Shown: positions 1-10,516, numbered from the stretch's first letter. The stretch: DNA of 64,000 nt from Triangularia verruculosa (GCA_033296885.1 MU864020.1:1-64000); one strand, 5' to 3'. Numbers and translations are program-made. The notes: a model not told the origin generated them from the letters alone.

Positions 1-199
1 TCTTCCGCTTCCGCTACGCACTGCTACAGCGCATAGTTCACTGTAGCTCCCCTGTAGGCACTGTATTACAGGCCTATAGGGCAACGCAGCAAACATATGG
101 GAAGGTAGGTTACAGTGATAACCTTACTGGAAATGGCTTCCTTGATCCCGAAGTAGTGGATGAGGGTGTGTTTGGTTCGGCGATGGTGTTTATCATTAT

Positions 200-3100
200 G
201 TGCCGTAGCTATAGCACCTTCGTTGTTATATAGAAGGGGGGTAGGCCCTGAAATAGGCCTGGCTATCTCCTGAAAAAGGCCCCTAAACTACATTGCTTCC
301 TTAAGGCCTTCTATAACTCCAGTGTATTCAGCTTCTAAGGTGCTGAAGGCCATAGTGGAGGCCTTCTTTGACTTCCAGTTTATAGGCCCTCCGGTAAGTA
401 GGAAAACCTAACCGTAGGTGGATTTGGCTGTGGTTTTACAACCAGCCTAGTCACTGTCAGAGGCTCTGATAGGCGTTAAATTACTGTTCGAGCCGTAGCT
501 AACTGCTAAGTGGAGGTGTGAATATAGGTAGGAAAGAAGGGATTTGGAAGCCTTAAGGTAGGTTTCAGTGGGATCCTTTAGGTGTAATAAGAGCTACTGA
601 ATAGCGAAGGCTGCCTTAGGCTTTGTTTGTACTATAGCGTATATAGCTGTGCTAACTAGCTGCTGAAATAGGTAGGTATCGCTGAAATTACAGGGGATTC
701 TAGGTTTGTTGCCTTTGCCGGTGATGCCTGGGCTTAGTGGAAGAGTAGTGGTTTTAGTGGAGATGCCGAAGTGCTTAATAGCCTCTATAATATAGGCCGT
801 TTGGTGGATCTAGAGGCGCCGTTGGGCCCTGTTGCGTTCGATTTAAACACCTAGGAAATAGCGGGTAGGGCTAAGGTCTTCGATATTATAGTGCTCTCCT
901 ATAGCCTTCTTGAGGGTCTGGAGCCGGGAGGGGTTAGGGCCTGTGAGTAGGTAGTCGTTAACGTGGCTGATGATGAAGATCCTATATTCCGGGTGGAAAT
1001 AGGTGGCGGTATCGGAGATGAGAGCCCTGAAGCCGAGGGCTTTGGTTATTGCTAAGACCTTTTGTTGCTAGAGATAGGAGGCCTGCTTTAGGCCGTAGAG
1101 GGACTTCTTTAGAAGAATAACCTGCTCTTTAGTGGGGTCTTAGCCGGCTGCTTTTAGCAGTGTTATAGTAGTTAGGGTGCTGTGGGCGAACTCGGTTAGG
1201 CCCTGTGGAATTTCGATATAAATATCGAAATCGGTTTCTAAGTTAAGGAATGCGCTTATAAAGTTAACTTAGTAGATATCCTAGTCGAATATAATAGCTA
1301 GAGCCAATATAATCCTCTAAGTAGAGGGTCTTATAGTAGAAGCGTAGGTCTTTTTAAAATCGATTCCGAAGGCCTGTTGGAATCCTCGGGCAATTAACCG
1401 GGCTTTATACTTTACCGTGATGCCTTGTAGGTTCTTTTTATCTTTGAAGACCTAGCGGCTAATAATGGGCTTCTTTTTAGCTTATAAGCGCTTGACGAAA
1501 TAGAAGGTCTTGGTTGTAAGAAGTTAGTGAAGTTTACTGAAGACGGCCTAAAGCTACTGTTTTTTATGGGCATGCTTTAGGGCTTATTTGAAGGTATTAG
1601 GCTCTGAGGTACTTATAGAAAAGCACTCTTTACAGTAGGATATTAAGTAAGATACCAGCTCGCTGTAGTCTATATCATTTATAGGCTTAAATTCCTTACG
1701 TTGCTCCTGAGTGGCCTGGGGTAATGGGATTTTAATAGTATTGGGAGGGTCTGTAGGTGCTGGTAGTGCTGGTTAAGGTGCTGGAAGGGTAGAAGTTGGT
1801 GGGAGAATAGGGGGTTTAGGGGTATTAACAATAGAGGGTTTAGGGGTTTAATTAACTGTATCCCCCTTTAGTTTATTAAATTGGTCCAAAACTTCTAGAG
1901 GCTTTACAGTGCTTCCAGGGCTTATAATCTGGGCCAGTAGGTCCTCGTAGAACTTAATAAAACTGGTTTTAATAACTTTATTAAGGCTTAAGTAAACTAA
2001 ATAGGTTTGGTGACCTAGGACGGCTATAAGCCTTCCTTTAGTTCTACGGGGAGCGAGTTTCAGGCCTATTGCCCGGTCCTTAGAGGGAATATATACTGTA
2101 ACCTTAGAGCTAATAGCCCTGTAGATAGTGAGGTTTGGTTGGTGTGGTGTTTAGGAGGGCAATAATTCGTCATTGAAGGCCTAGAAAGGCGTGAGGTCCT
2201 TAGAAGTCTAGGCAGTTCGGTTAATAATATTAATAATAGGGACGACTATATAGCCCTATAGGGTAGTTGGAAGCCCTGAGGTAAGAATTGTAGCCTTAAG
2301 GCGGTCTAAAATAACCCGAATAGAGCGTTCTGTTAGGCCGTTTTAGTTAGGAGTTCTGGGGCTTAATGAATTAAAGCCGATGCCTTTTTTAGTAAGGTAG
2401 GTACTTAAAGGGAGGATTTCCTTGCCTCCGTTGTAGTGGAGGTGCCCTGGGTACCGGTGATAGGTGTTGTTGAAGCCATCGAATAGTGAGCGAAGCGCTG
2501 GAACGGCGTCATCCTTAGTGGTGAGAGGCCTGAAGAAGCGGAAGCGTGTTTTTCGATCTACTATAACTAAGCCGTAGGGCGTCTTCAATAGTGGAATAGG
2601 CTTGATGGTAACGATATCCCCCTCTAACCAGGCCAGGGTAAAAGGAGGGTCCTAAATAGGTGTTGTAGAAGGCCTTCGGAGGATCTTTACAGTGTTATAG
2701 CTCTTGTAAATTAAGTCCCCAGGCCTTAGGTTTTGAAGGTTAGGCATGCCTACAGTAATAAGAGCGGTTTTCTTTAGAAGGTTAAGGCCTATATGACCGA
2801 GCCGAATATGCTAAAGTATCGCTGAACGAAGTAGTGCCGGGGAAGGCTTCCGGGGATCGATAGGATTAACGGTATCCTTAACCCCCTCTGTAATTCCAGG
2901 GGTTTCGGAGACCCCCTTTGTAATTCCAGGGGTTTCGGAGACCCCCTCTATAATTCCAGGGGTTTCGGAGACCCCCTTTATAATTCCAGGGGGTTGAGTG
3001 CTGAAGGCGTGCTAGTGGGACTGTTTAGGTCTAGAGCGGCCTTTTAGGCTAAGGAAGAACCCTGCCTTTTTAAAATTCAGGAGGGCAATAAGGTTCCGGC

Positions 3101-3450
3101 CGGCATCAGTGAGCTTCTGGCCATATAAGGCACCACCGGCCTTATATAGGCGATCCCCACTAACGATATTTAGTGGAAAAGACGGAATATAGAGGGTATC
3201 AGTGAGGTTAATCGCTGAAAATTAGGGCTTTCCGTTGTAAGATCCAGTGTAAAATTGCACCTTCACACTCCCCTTGCCAGTGATTTTAACGGGACCACCT
3301 CCTGTAACCAGTGGCTTGACCTTCACATCCATCAAATCAGTAAAAAGGCTCTTATCATTGCAAATGTGAACAGTGGACCCAGTATCAAAGAGCTAGGCTT
3401 CTTTTAGGCCACTGTTGGCGTAGTTGGATGGGTTGATAAGTGTTGAAATA
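200..3450 (-). pseudogene. Copia pol remnant: protease, integrase, reverse transcriptase
   Basis: Protease: LFDTGSTVHICND is followed by a long stretch open except for one TAG (about 3400-3000), carrying the gag-pre-integrase region with KLTDAGRNLIALL. Integrase core: 2343-2588, with IVDRKTRF (first catalytic Asp kept), LHYNGGKE (second Asp is Asn) and GIGFNSLSPRTPN. Reverse transcriptase: about 900-1900, with HVND where the family has a V-D-D active site, followed by GPNPSRLQTLKKAIGEHYN, which matches the post-catalytic helix of Copia RT. A 10-residue tandem repeat sits between protease and integrase. The frame is broken by many stops. RNase H is presumed in the first few hundred bases but was not resolved. 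Confidence 0.7.
2881..2994 (-). repeat. 30-bp tandem repeat inside Copia pol, 3.8 copies
   Basis: Units start at 2881, 2911, 2941 and 2971 and differ at only one or two positions. Read in the pol frame each unit encodes the ten residues SETPGITEGV (one unit has TKG). Because the unit is a multiple of three, expansion keeps the frame, so this looks like a variable-length linker upstream of the integrase core. Confidence 0.9.
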
Positions 3451-3799
3451 GCCGGAGACTCAGTGAAGCTACAGTGCTCACAGGGAGAGGAAGAGGCTGT
3501 GGGAGCCGCCCAGAGCTCATAGGGAAAGGAAGAGGCTGTGGGAGCCGCCTAGGGATTAGTGGGTTTAGAGGGAAAGCTTATTGTAAAGGATATTTCCTTA
3601 GGCTTATTAAGGGTCTCAGAGGCCTCAGAGGCTTCCTTAGCCTTATCCTTCTTTTTCTTCTTTTTCCCAGTATTTCCAGTGCCCCCGGGTTCAATGGAAT
3701 TAGCGCTGGGAGTGGTGGAATCCTTGGAACCCTCTCTGGCTTTAGTGGAAGTAGTGTGTGATTGAAGGGTTACTAGGGCTTGAGTAGCCGAAGTGGTGG

Positions 3800-4790
3800 A
3801 ATTACGGGTCTTTGCTAGTAGCTTTCCCTGTAAGAATTTGAGTGTGGGATACCGGGAATAGCCAAAATTATGCTCGTTTTGGCGAATAAGAGCCTTGGAA
3901 CGCTTACACTACAGTGGAAAGCTCTCTTCCAGTGACCTTAGGTAGTGGTTAACTTGGTCAACGGCCTGGATTTGAACGCCCATTCTCCGAAGCCTCGCTA
4001 TAAGGGTGTTGAATTTAGCGTTATATTCCACAACTCCTACTAATCTATCGAATTTGATAGCGTGGTAGGCCCTGTAGAGCTCGTCCCGTAGGATAGTTTG
4101 GGCAGGGGTATACTGGGCCTGCAGGCGTTCGAAGATAACTGTAGGGCACTGTTCGGCTTCGATGGTGAGTAGTGGGCCGGCCTTGAGGGTATTCCGAATA
4201 GTGAGAAGAAGGAAGGCCTTTAAGCTATCGCTTAGGCCTTGAACAGTGGTTCTGGGCTTATCGATAAAGCCGGAGAGCCCTAAAACCCTTATCTGAATAG
4301 TGATGCCCTGAAGCTACGCGCGCCAGTTCTCAGGGCCCTCAAGTTTTTGGTCTTTAGTGAGGTTGACCACCTGCTTACTGAGCTCTCTCACTGAGAGCCT
4401 ACTGTAGGGTATTGAAGAGGGTGTGCTTATAGGGTTCGAAGGGCTACTGGTTGTTGACGTTATAGTGGGAGTAGTGGAAGTAGGAGGTCTTTTGGGCCTT
4501 GTAGTGGTAGTTGAGGGAGTAGTTGCAGGGCTAGATCGGGTGTCGAATTCGTCCATTCGGTAGCCGATTTGGTTGACTTGAGCGCTGAGAGCACTGAATT
4601 GGTCACCCATTGAGTTGAATTTGGCTTCGAAATCGTCCCTTAGGGAAGTTATTAGGGCGTTTTGGTGAGCCTGTAATTGCTGTACAATAGAGGCAGCCCC
4701 CGGAGACCCAGGGAGAGGAGGGAGGTCTTGTATTACTTCGTCTTCTATAGTGGAAATCGAAGGCCTGGAGAGGAAGAAATAGCACTGAAA
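3800..4790 (-). pseudogene. Copia gag remnant
   Basis: The frame on the minus strand is open from about 4790 down through the best preserved part at 4314-4613, which contains GDQFSALSAQVNQIGYRMDEF, then a Ser/Thr/Pro-rich stretch, then VRELSKQVVNLTKDQKLEGPENW, typical of the start of fungal Copia Gag. No convincing ATG was found for the longer frame, and in-frame stops appear downstream, so this is a broken gene. It lies between the leader and the protease. The zinc knuckle expected at the Gag C-terminus was not identified. Limits are approximate. Confidence 0.6.
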
Positions 4791-5028
4791 GGAGTGCTAA
4801 ATCGCTGTTTTCCGGGTCTTTAGTGGCCTATAAGAAATAGGGCTTATAGAATATAGGCTTTTGTAAACGCTGTAAAATAAAGGAACTCGCCTAGGCAGTG
4901 AAAGCCCGGGCTTATAACCTGTTGAAATAGGTGCTATTGAGGCCTGTAAATATAGGCTTAAATAGCTATCGGCGTAGTACACTGAGAGCGAAGAAGACTT
5001 TGACTGCAGCATTCGAGATATAGTGTCT

Positions 5029-5078
5029 CGCAGGTCTGTATAATGTAGACCTGCGCTGGGAACCGAAGATTGGCGCAG
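5029..5078 (-). other. Two overlapping hairpins in the Copia leader
   Basis: Hairpin 1 is a perfect 9-bp stem, CGCAGGTCT (5029-5037) with AGACCTGCG (5047-5055), loop 9 nt. Hairpin 2 is a 6-bp stem, CTGCGC (5051-5056) with GCGCAG (5073-5078). The bases CTGCG at 5051-5055 belong to both stems, so only one can form at a time. They lie directly inside the candidate LTR end. Confidence 0.5.
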
Positions 5079-5248
5079 TGTACTCAAAATGAAGGAGGCT
5101 ATATCTGCAGCCTACGACAGTGGCTAGGCACTGAAGGAAGATCAATCACAGGGGCGGCGCCCTGTAATATATAGAAGAGAATTACTGTAACATAGGCTTG
5201 TGAGGCACTGATAAGTGTGGTGAACTAGTATATTGATTGAACCTTACA
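5079..5248 (-). repeat. Candidate Copia 5' LTR (170 bp)
   Basis: On the minus strand the segment begins TGTAAGG and ends GAGTACA, so it has TGTA...TACA ends, and it contains a TATATATTACAG stretch. It sits just upstream of the leader and gag. No second LTR is in the window to compare with, and no clear TGG primer-binding site follows, so the limits are tentative. Confidence 0.35.
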
Positions 5249-5595
5249 GACTAAGAAATATTACAGTGAATAGGATGTGAGGCAGAGGTCTTATAGGCCG
5301 TCGGTCTTCTACTCGCTCCCCGAAGGTGACTCTATTCCCGGGCCCGAACGCCCGCTAAATACGCTAACCAAAACAAGGTTAGAGGCCACGTTACAGGCCA
5401 CGTTGCGCTACTGTTTGACCGCTGCAGGGCACTGGCCTTAGCGTTCGGCTTTCCAGGACTTCGGATTGCTTTAGGGGGCCGAGTTCCGTTCTGGCAACCG
5501 TAGTGCCTAAGCACTGCTGATCCAAGCCATTGTATTGCCTCTGAGGCCCTATATTTTACAGGGCTCAGATATACTGTAAAATCCACAAACAAAAG
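5249..5595. other. GC-normal segment between Copia and the AT-rich block
   Basis: Base composition is near 50% GC and changes to more than 75% AT within a few bases at about 5595. A minus-strand ORF at 5332-5592 has no recognisable domain and is probably repeat-derived. No gene can be supported. Confidence 0.4.
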
Positions 5596-5967
5596 CTGTA
5601 TTTCAACAGTTATTATTATAACTTTAAAGTTATATATTAACGGAATATATAATATAATAGATATTATTAATATAGTTAATATAAATATTATTATTATTAA
5701 AGTATAATTAAATAATAATAATTAATATAAAAACCTCTTTATTAAGTAAATTTATAATATAGAAAGTTATAAAAATCGTTATTTTAAAAAGAATTATTTA
5801 AAGCCGATATTTTATTAAAAAGAAAAATAAGTTAATAAAATATATTTATATATTTTCTTTTGATATAAATATTTAGTTATAAATTTATATAAGTTTTAAT
5901 ATAATATTATATATATTGCCATTTTATTTAATTTTAAAGTTTTTCGGAAATTATCATCATAAAAAAA

Positions 5968-6864
5968 GTAAAACTGGGCCCATACGTACCAGAAAGCATC
6001 ATCAAACTAAAGTATAGTACCCTACCACACTATATAGCATAAAGTGCTTAGAAATTACCATAAGATTCGGACTTCCGATATACTTACGTATACTTTAATA
6101 CGAACGCTATAAAAAAGCTACGAAAAAATACGAAACGCTATATAAAGTATATTTAAATTATAATAAAAGACTCCTATATATAAAAAAGAATATTCGTAAA
6201 ACTTTTCTTAATTTATTAACTATAAAATTAATAACTTTTATATTAACCGCTATTAAAATACTAATAAAAACTCTTAAAAATATTAAAAAAAATATATTAT
6301 TTAGAATTTATTTTTTACTATATTTAATATAGTATACTATAATATTAATCCTCTCTTTTAAATATTTCGACGATACCGAAGTAGTAACTATTATATCAAA
6401 AATAATAATTAATACTTTAAACGAACTATTCGATTTTATTTAAATAAATTTTATATTTATTTTTTATATTTTAAAGAAGTTAAATTATAGTAAAAATATA
6501 AATTAAACAATAAAAGATACTTAATAATTAAAGAAGTACGAGTTAAATATAAAGGAATTTATAGAATCGATTATAAAGTTAGAATATTAACTATATTATA
6601 ATTAGATTATAAATAAGTAATTATATATAATCGGGAAGAAATAACGTTAAATATCGGAGGATATTAAAGGATATTAGAAGATATTAGAAAACATTAAAGG
6701 ATATCGGAGGGTATCGGAAAAATAAAGTTAATCGTATCGTTATAATATTATAGGGTTTATATTATTAATTAAATATAGGCCTATAAAGTAGTTAAAATTA
6801 ACTACTTTACCCGCTTGACCCCTACATCCCCCCTGCTCGCGAAGACCTAAGTCCCCACGAACAG
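5968..6864 (+). repeat. Dispersed repeat module, copy 1
   Basis: The left end AGTAAAACTGGGCCC and the right end (6779-6864, ending in a GC-normal run with CATCCCCCCTGCTCGCG and GACCTAAGTCCCC) recur in the same order and orientation at 8211-8943. Shared internal blocks include GGATATTAAAGGATATTAG-like iterations (6655-6720). A perfect inverted repeat AAAGTAGTTA/TAACTACTTT lies at 6785-6808. The middle (about 6010-6470) has no counterpart in copy 2. Element class unknown. Confidence 0.65.
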
Positions 6865-8210
6865 TCGGAAATTATAAATTTAGGACTTTTAATTATAATA
6901 GAAATAAAAGGAGTAATAAATTAAAATAATAAAGGAAAAGGAATTCGGACTATAATATTGTTATTCCTTTTATTATTATTAACCCGAACTTTAATATCGG
7001 GGATAATTAATAGTTATTTAAAAATAATAATAGTTTTTTTAAATTTTTTAAAATGAAGGTTAATAATAATTCGGGATTTATAGTAATAAAAAAGTTATAA
7101 TTTATTACTTTTTTTTTTTTTAATTTACTAAGATTTTCGTTGTTATTATTTATTATTAATTTAAGAAATAATTATACCGATATTAACTTATTTTTTTTTA
7201 ATATTTTTTTTTATTTAACGGTTTGGAAAAAGTAGTAATAAACGAATTAAAAAATAATTATAAAAGAGAGAAAATTATTTTAAGAAAATTATAAACTTTA
7301 GAATTTAAACGGTTAATTTTAACGGGGGTTTTTTTTAAATAAGTGTAAACGTTAAAGGTAATTATTAAACCGATAATTAAATAGATTAATACAATAATTA
7401 TAATATTTAAAATTTAATTAAATTTTAAAAATAATAGTAGAATTATTAACGAAGAAGTAAATTTTAATAAGTTTTTTATATAAAAGTCGATTTTTAAATT
7501 AATTTAATATATTTATTTAGAAAATCGCTATTATATTAAAAGATCGTTTATATTTTATATTTTTTATATTTATACGAATATATATAATTCCGAAAGGATT
7601 AAGGAGTTTAACGATAAAATAATAAGGAAAAAAGAAAAATATAATAAAGAAAAAGAAAAAAAGAAAGAATATAATTATTAGGAGGAGTAATAATTATAGG
7701 TTTTTTTTTAAGAGTAATAAATTTAAAGTAATAATAATAATATAATAATAATAAATTTAATTAATTGTCCCGTTAATTAGAAATTCGTATATATTTTTTA
7801 ATATAATTCTAAGTAATTTATAAGTTTTCCCTTCTCTTTAAACAGTATTAAAACCTCTTTATAATATTTATAAATTACTTTTACATTATTTTTTATTATT
7901 ATTATTACTTTATATAAAAGAATTTCAAATTTTCGAAAAGAAAGGTTATTACTATTATAATTAAGGTAATACTTTTTTATATATACTTTAACGTTATTAA
8001 AAGATATTTTAATTAAATTAAAATTTAGCGAGTATAATAGTAGATATTATAATAAAATATTAGTTTTACGGTATATATTAACGATTTTATTATTATAATA
8101 AAATAATATATTATTTATTATTAAAATATTATAGCGATTAAGGAATAAATTTATTTTTAAAAAAATAAATTTATTAAATTAATCAATAAATTTAACTTTA
8201 TCGTAATACT

Positions 8211-8943
8211 AGTAAAAACTGGGCCCGAGCGCACTAGAAAGCTTTATTAAACTGCAGTATTGTCACAACCCTGGTATATGGACGAGAATAACGATTGGTT
8301 GTGGAACCACGGAAAGGAAGGACCAATCGGGAGTATGCCTAGGAGAGCCAATCACGGTAAGGAACGGTTGATCAGTGGGCTCAGAGCACTGAGCAGACTA
8401 AGCAGAGTGATCAGTGTGCTCAGGGCACTGAGCAGGGTGAGCACGACTAGGAAAGGGTCTATATATACGGAGGAACTAGATAGCTTGTAGATAGTTCCGC
8501 AGTATGCAATCACAGCTTGTATTCACGGTATCTTGTGTTTACATTGAGACATCTTGTTGTGCACTGTTTAGCTGCACCGAACCAATTGTCAGAAGTAGCC
8601 TTCAACCGAGTATCTCTTTCAGAGGTTTTGTACAGGGGTTCGTCACAAAAATAAAAGAAATCACTTAAAAAACCGAAGTATTAAGGGTATAGTTAATAAT
8701 TAATAGAGAAATAGTCGTTAGTAACTGGGAAGTAACGCTAAATAATAAAGGATATTAAAGGATATTAAAGGATATTAAAAATTAATTAATAAATAAATAT
8801 AGAGATTAATTATATATCGTTATAATATTAAATGCTTATATAATAAATTAAATGTAGGCCTATAAAGTAATTAAAACCAACTACTCTACCTACTCGACCT
8901 TTACATCCCCCCTACTCGCGAGGACCTAAGTCCCTACGAGCAG
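8211..8943 (+). repeat. Dispersed repeat module, copy 2, interrupted by a solo LTR
   Basis: It starts AGTAAAAACTGGGCCC like copy 1 and ends in the same GC-normal tail (8858-8943), with the same GGATATTAAA iterations at about 8750-8785. A 387-bp LTR (8261-8647) is inserted near its left end. Without the LTR it is about 346 bp, so the middle of copy 1 is missing here. Confidence 0.6.
8261..8647 (+). mobile_element. Gypsy-family solo LTR
   Basis: It begins TGTCACAACC and ends GGGTTCGTCACA. Its right half (TATATATACGGAGGAACTAG... to the end) aligns with the reverse complement of 61817-62010, apart from C-to-T/G-to-A changes and one internal inversion. No internal retroelement sequence, primer-binding site or polypurine tract adjoins it, so it is a solo LTR. 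Composition is about 50% GC although the neighbours are extremely AT-rich. U3 contains a 38-39-bp tandem duplication (about 8369-8445). A TATATATA box sits near 8459-8466. No clear target-site duplication was seen. Confidence 0.8.
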
Positions 8944-9796
8944 AATTTAACTTTATAGGTTTATTTTTAATAAATAAATTAATAAAGAATTCCGTTAATT
9001 ATAATTATTAGTAATATATAAAAGTATTTACTTTTTATAAATTTACTTTTTATATAAACCTTTATTTTTTCCAGTATTTAACTAGTATATTAGGATTTCT
9101 TTTTTGATTAATATTAAATTTATTATAAAAAACATATATTTTTATTATAAATAAAGATACCTTTTTAATTTAATTAATATAAAGAGATTTATTTTTTTAT
9201 ATAGTTATTTATTATATTTATTTGTTAGTTTAATTTATAATTTTAAAAGTTTTCGAAATTATTAATATATAGATATAGACTTAATATTTTATAGAAAAGA
9301 ACTATTATATTTTGTTAAAGTAAAGGGATAGTTTTTTTCGGAGGTATTTATAAAGTTTTTATAGGTTTTATATTTAAATTAATTTTTATTAATAGAAATA
9401 ATAGAAAGTAATATACTTTGATAAAGAAAGGCGTTAGAAGTATAATATTATAACGGTTATAGGTCGAAGTAAAAGGACTATCGGTAATATTAAAGGTATT
9501 CCAGTATTTATAGATTTAATATAGGTATAAGTTAATAATATTAATAATTATTATTATAGATAATTCATTCAATAATATAAGTTATAATTAATTCTTTTTA
9601 ATATTTTTAATATAGCGAGGTATTATAATTTGTAATATTATAAAAAGTATTACGAAAAAGAAGTCTTAGTTGATATTTATATAGTAATTAATAGTAGATT
9701 TACAATGATCCGTTTACCTATATTAATTAGGTGGTAGCTAAGATAATGAAAAATCTAGTACGGGCCTTTTGACGTGTTTTTTTTAAACTATAGTAG

Positions 9797-9919
9797 GCTA
9801 ATGGAAAATAGGTCTTTAATAAGACTTTATGTTGGCCAATTAATAATAGAGAGGCGTGCTAAAGTAAGATAAACCTATTGTAGTAGAATAAGCGAGATAT
9901 TTTCGTCTGCTTTTTTCTG
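9797..9919 (+). repeat. About 124-bp direct repeat, copy 1
   Basis: GCTAATGGAAAATAGGTC, the palindrome GTCTTTAATAAGAC, then AAGTAAGATAAACCTATTGTAG and AAGCGAGATATTTTCGTCTGC recur in order at 10393-10516. The pair flanks about 470 bp holding a CT tract and an 18-bp minisatellite. Confidence 0.65.
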
Positions 9920-9987
9920 CCCTATTTCCTATACTTAACTAATTACTCTGCGTTGCTCCGAAATAAAGTTTTTAAAGTTTTTAAAAG

Positions 9988-10040
9988 CTCTCTTTCTCTC
10001 TCTCTTTCTCTCTTTCTTTCTCTCTCTCTTTCTCTTTTTT
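9988..10040 (+). repeat. CT-rich microsatellite
   Basis: An interrupted run of CTCT and CTTT units of about 53 bp, pure pyrimidine on the plus strand. Confidence 0.9.
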
Positions 10041-10215
10041 AGCGAAAGTCAAACCTTTAACTTTTTTTTCTTTTAATTAATTAATAGTTTAACTTATGCG
10101 CTTTTACTTATATCGCTATATTTGCGACGTAAAGGCGATTACTTGCTATGCTTTACATATTACGTACGTGACCCAGACCGGTACTAGTATTCAGCGCGGT
10201 ACTAGTATTCGGTAC

Positions 10216-10323
10216 ATAGCTTATACAGAGCGTGTGGCTTATGTAGAGCATGTAGCCTATATAGGACATATAGCTTATACGGGGTATATAGCTTATACGG
10301 GGCGTATAGTCTATATAGGGTAT
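10216..10323 (+). repeat. 18-bp minisatellite, six units
   Basis: Units begin at 10216, 10234, 10252, 10270, 10288 and 10306 with consensus ATAGCTTATACGGGGYRT, followed by a partial unit. It keeps an ORF open (10096-10365) with a Tyr/Ile-rich repeat, but this is an effect of the 18-bp period and not evidence for a protein. Confidence 0.85.
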
Positions 10324-10392
10324 ATGGCTCGGTATATAGTATATAGTTTAGTATGTAGCTTATAGGGTAGGTAGCCTATACTAGTACCTTGA

Positions 10393-10516
10393 GCTAATGA
10401 AAAATAAGTCTTTAATAAGACCTCCTACTAGTTAATTAGTAATTAGGAGTTATACCGAATTAAGATAAACTTATTATAGTATAATAAACGAGAAATCTTC
10501 GTTTACTTTTTTTTTC
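10393..10516 (+). repeat. About 124-bp direct repeat, copy 2
   Basis: Counterpart of 9797-9919 with the same internal palindrome GTCTTTAATAAGAC and the motif AGATAAACTTATTATAGTA. It is more AT-rich than copy 1. Class of element unknown. Confidence 0.65.

Larger units (their letters stand above)
1..5248 (-). mobile_element. Ty1/Copia LTR retrotransposon, decayed, 3' part beyond the window
   Basis: Read on the minus strand the order is leader, gag, protease, integrase, reverse transcriptase, which is the Copia order (integrase before RT). Readable motifs are an aspartic protease DTGSTVHICND near 3390, an integrase core ending SPRTPN (2343-2588), and an RT segment IFIISHVNDYLL near 950-985. Stop codons, mostly TAG, interrupt every domain, and a catalytic Asp is replaced by Asn in both integrase and RT, so this copy is inactive. 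Decay is milder than in the AT-rich block to its right. The 5' end is placed at a candidate LTR (5079-5248). The RNase H region and 3' LTR lie at or beyond the left edge. The family is secure; the exact 5' boundary is not. Confidence 0.85.

Noticed and set aside
2881..2994. CRISPR-like array
   Set aside because: Units are directly adjacent without spacers and encode a peptide repeat in pol; this is a eukaryotic retroelement.
8250..8660. Target-site duplication around the solo LTR
   Set aside because: AGTAT before and AAAAT after do not match well enough; RIP changes make it impossible to decide.
10096..10365. 89-aa ORF in the AT-rich block
   Set aside because: Open only because the 18-bp minisatellite has a period divisible by three.
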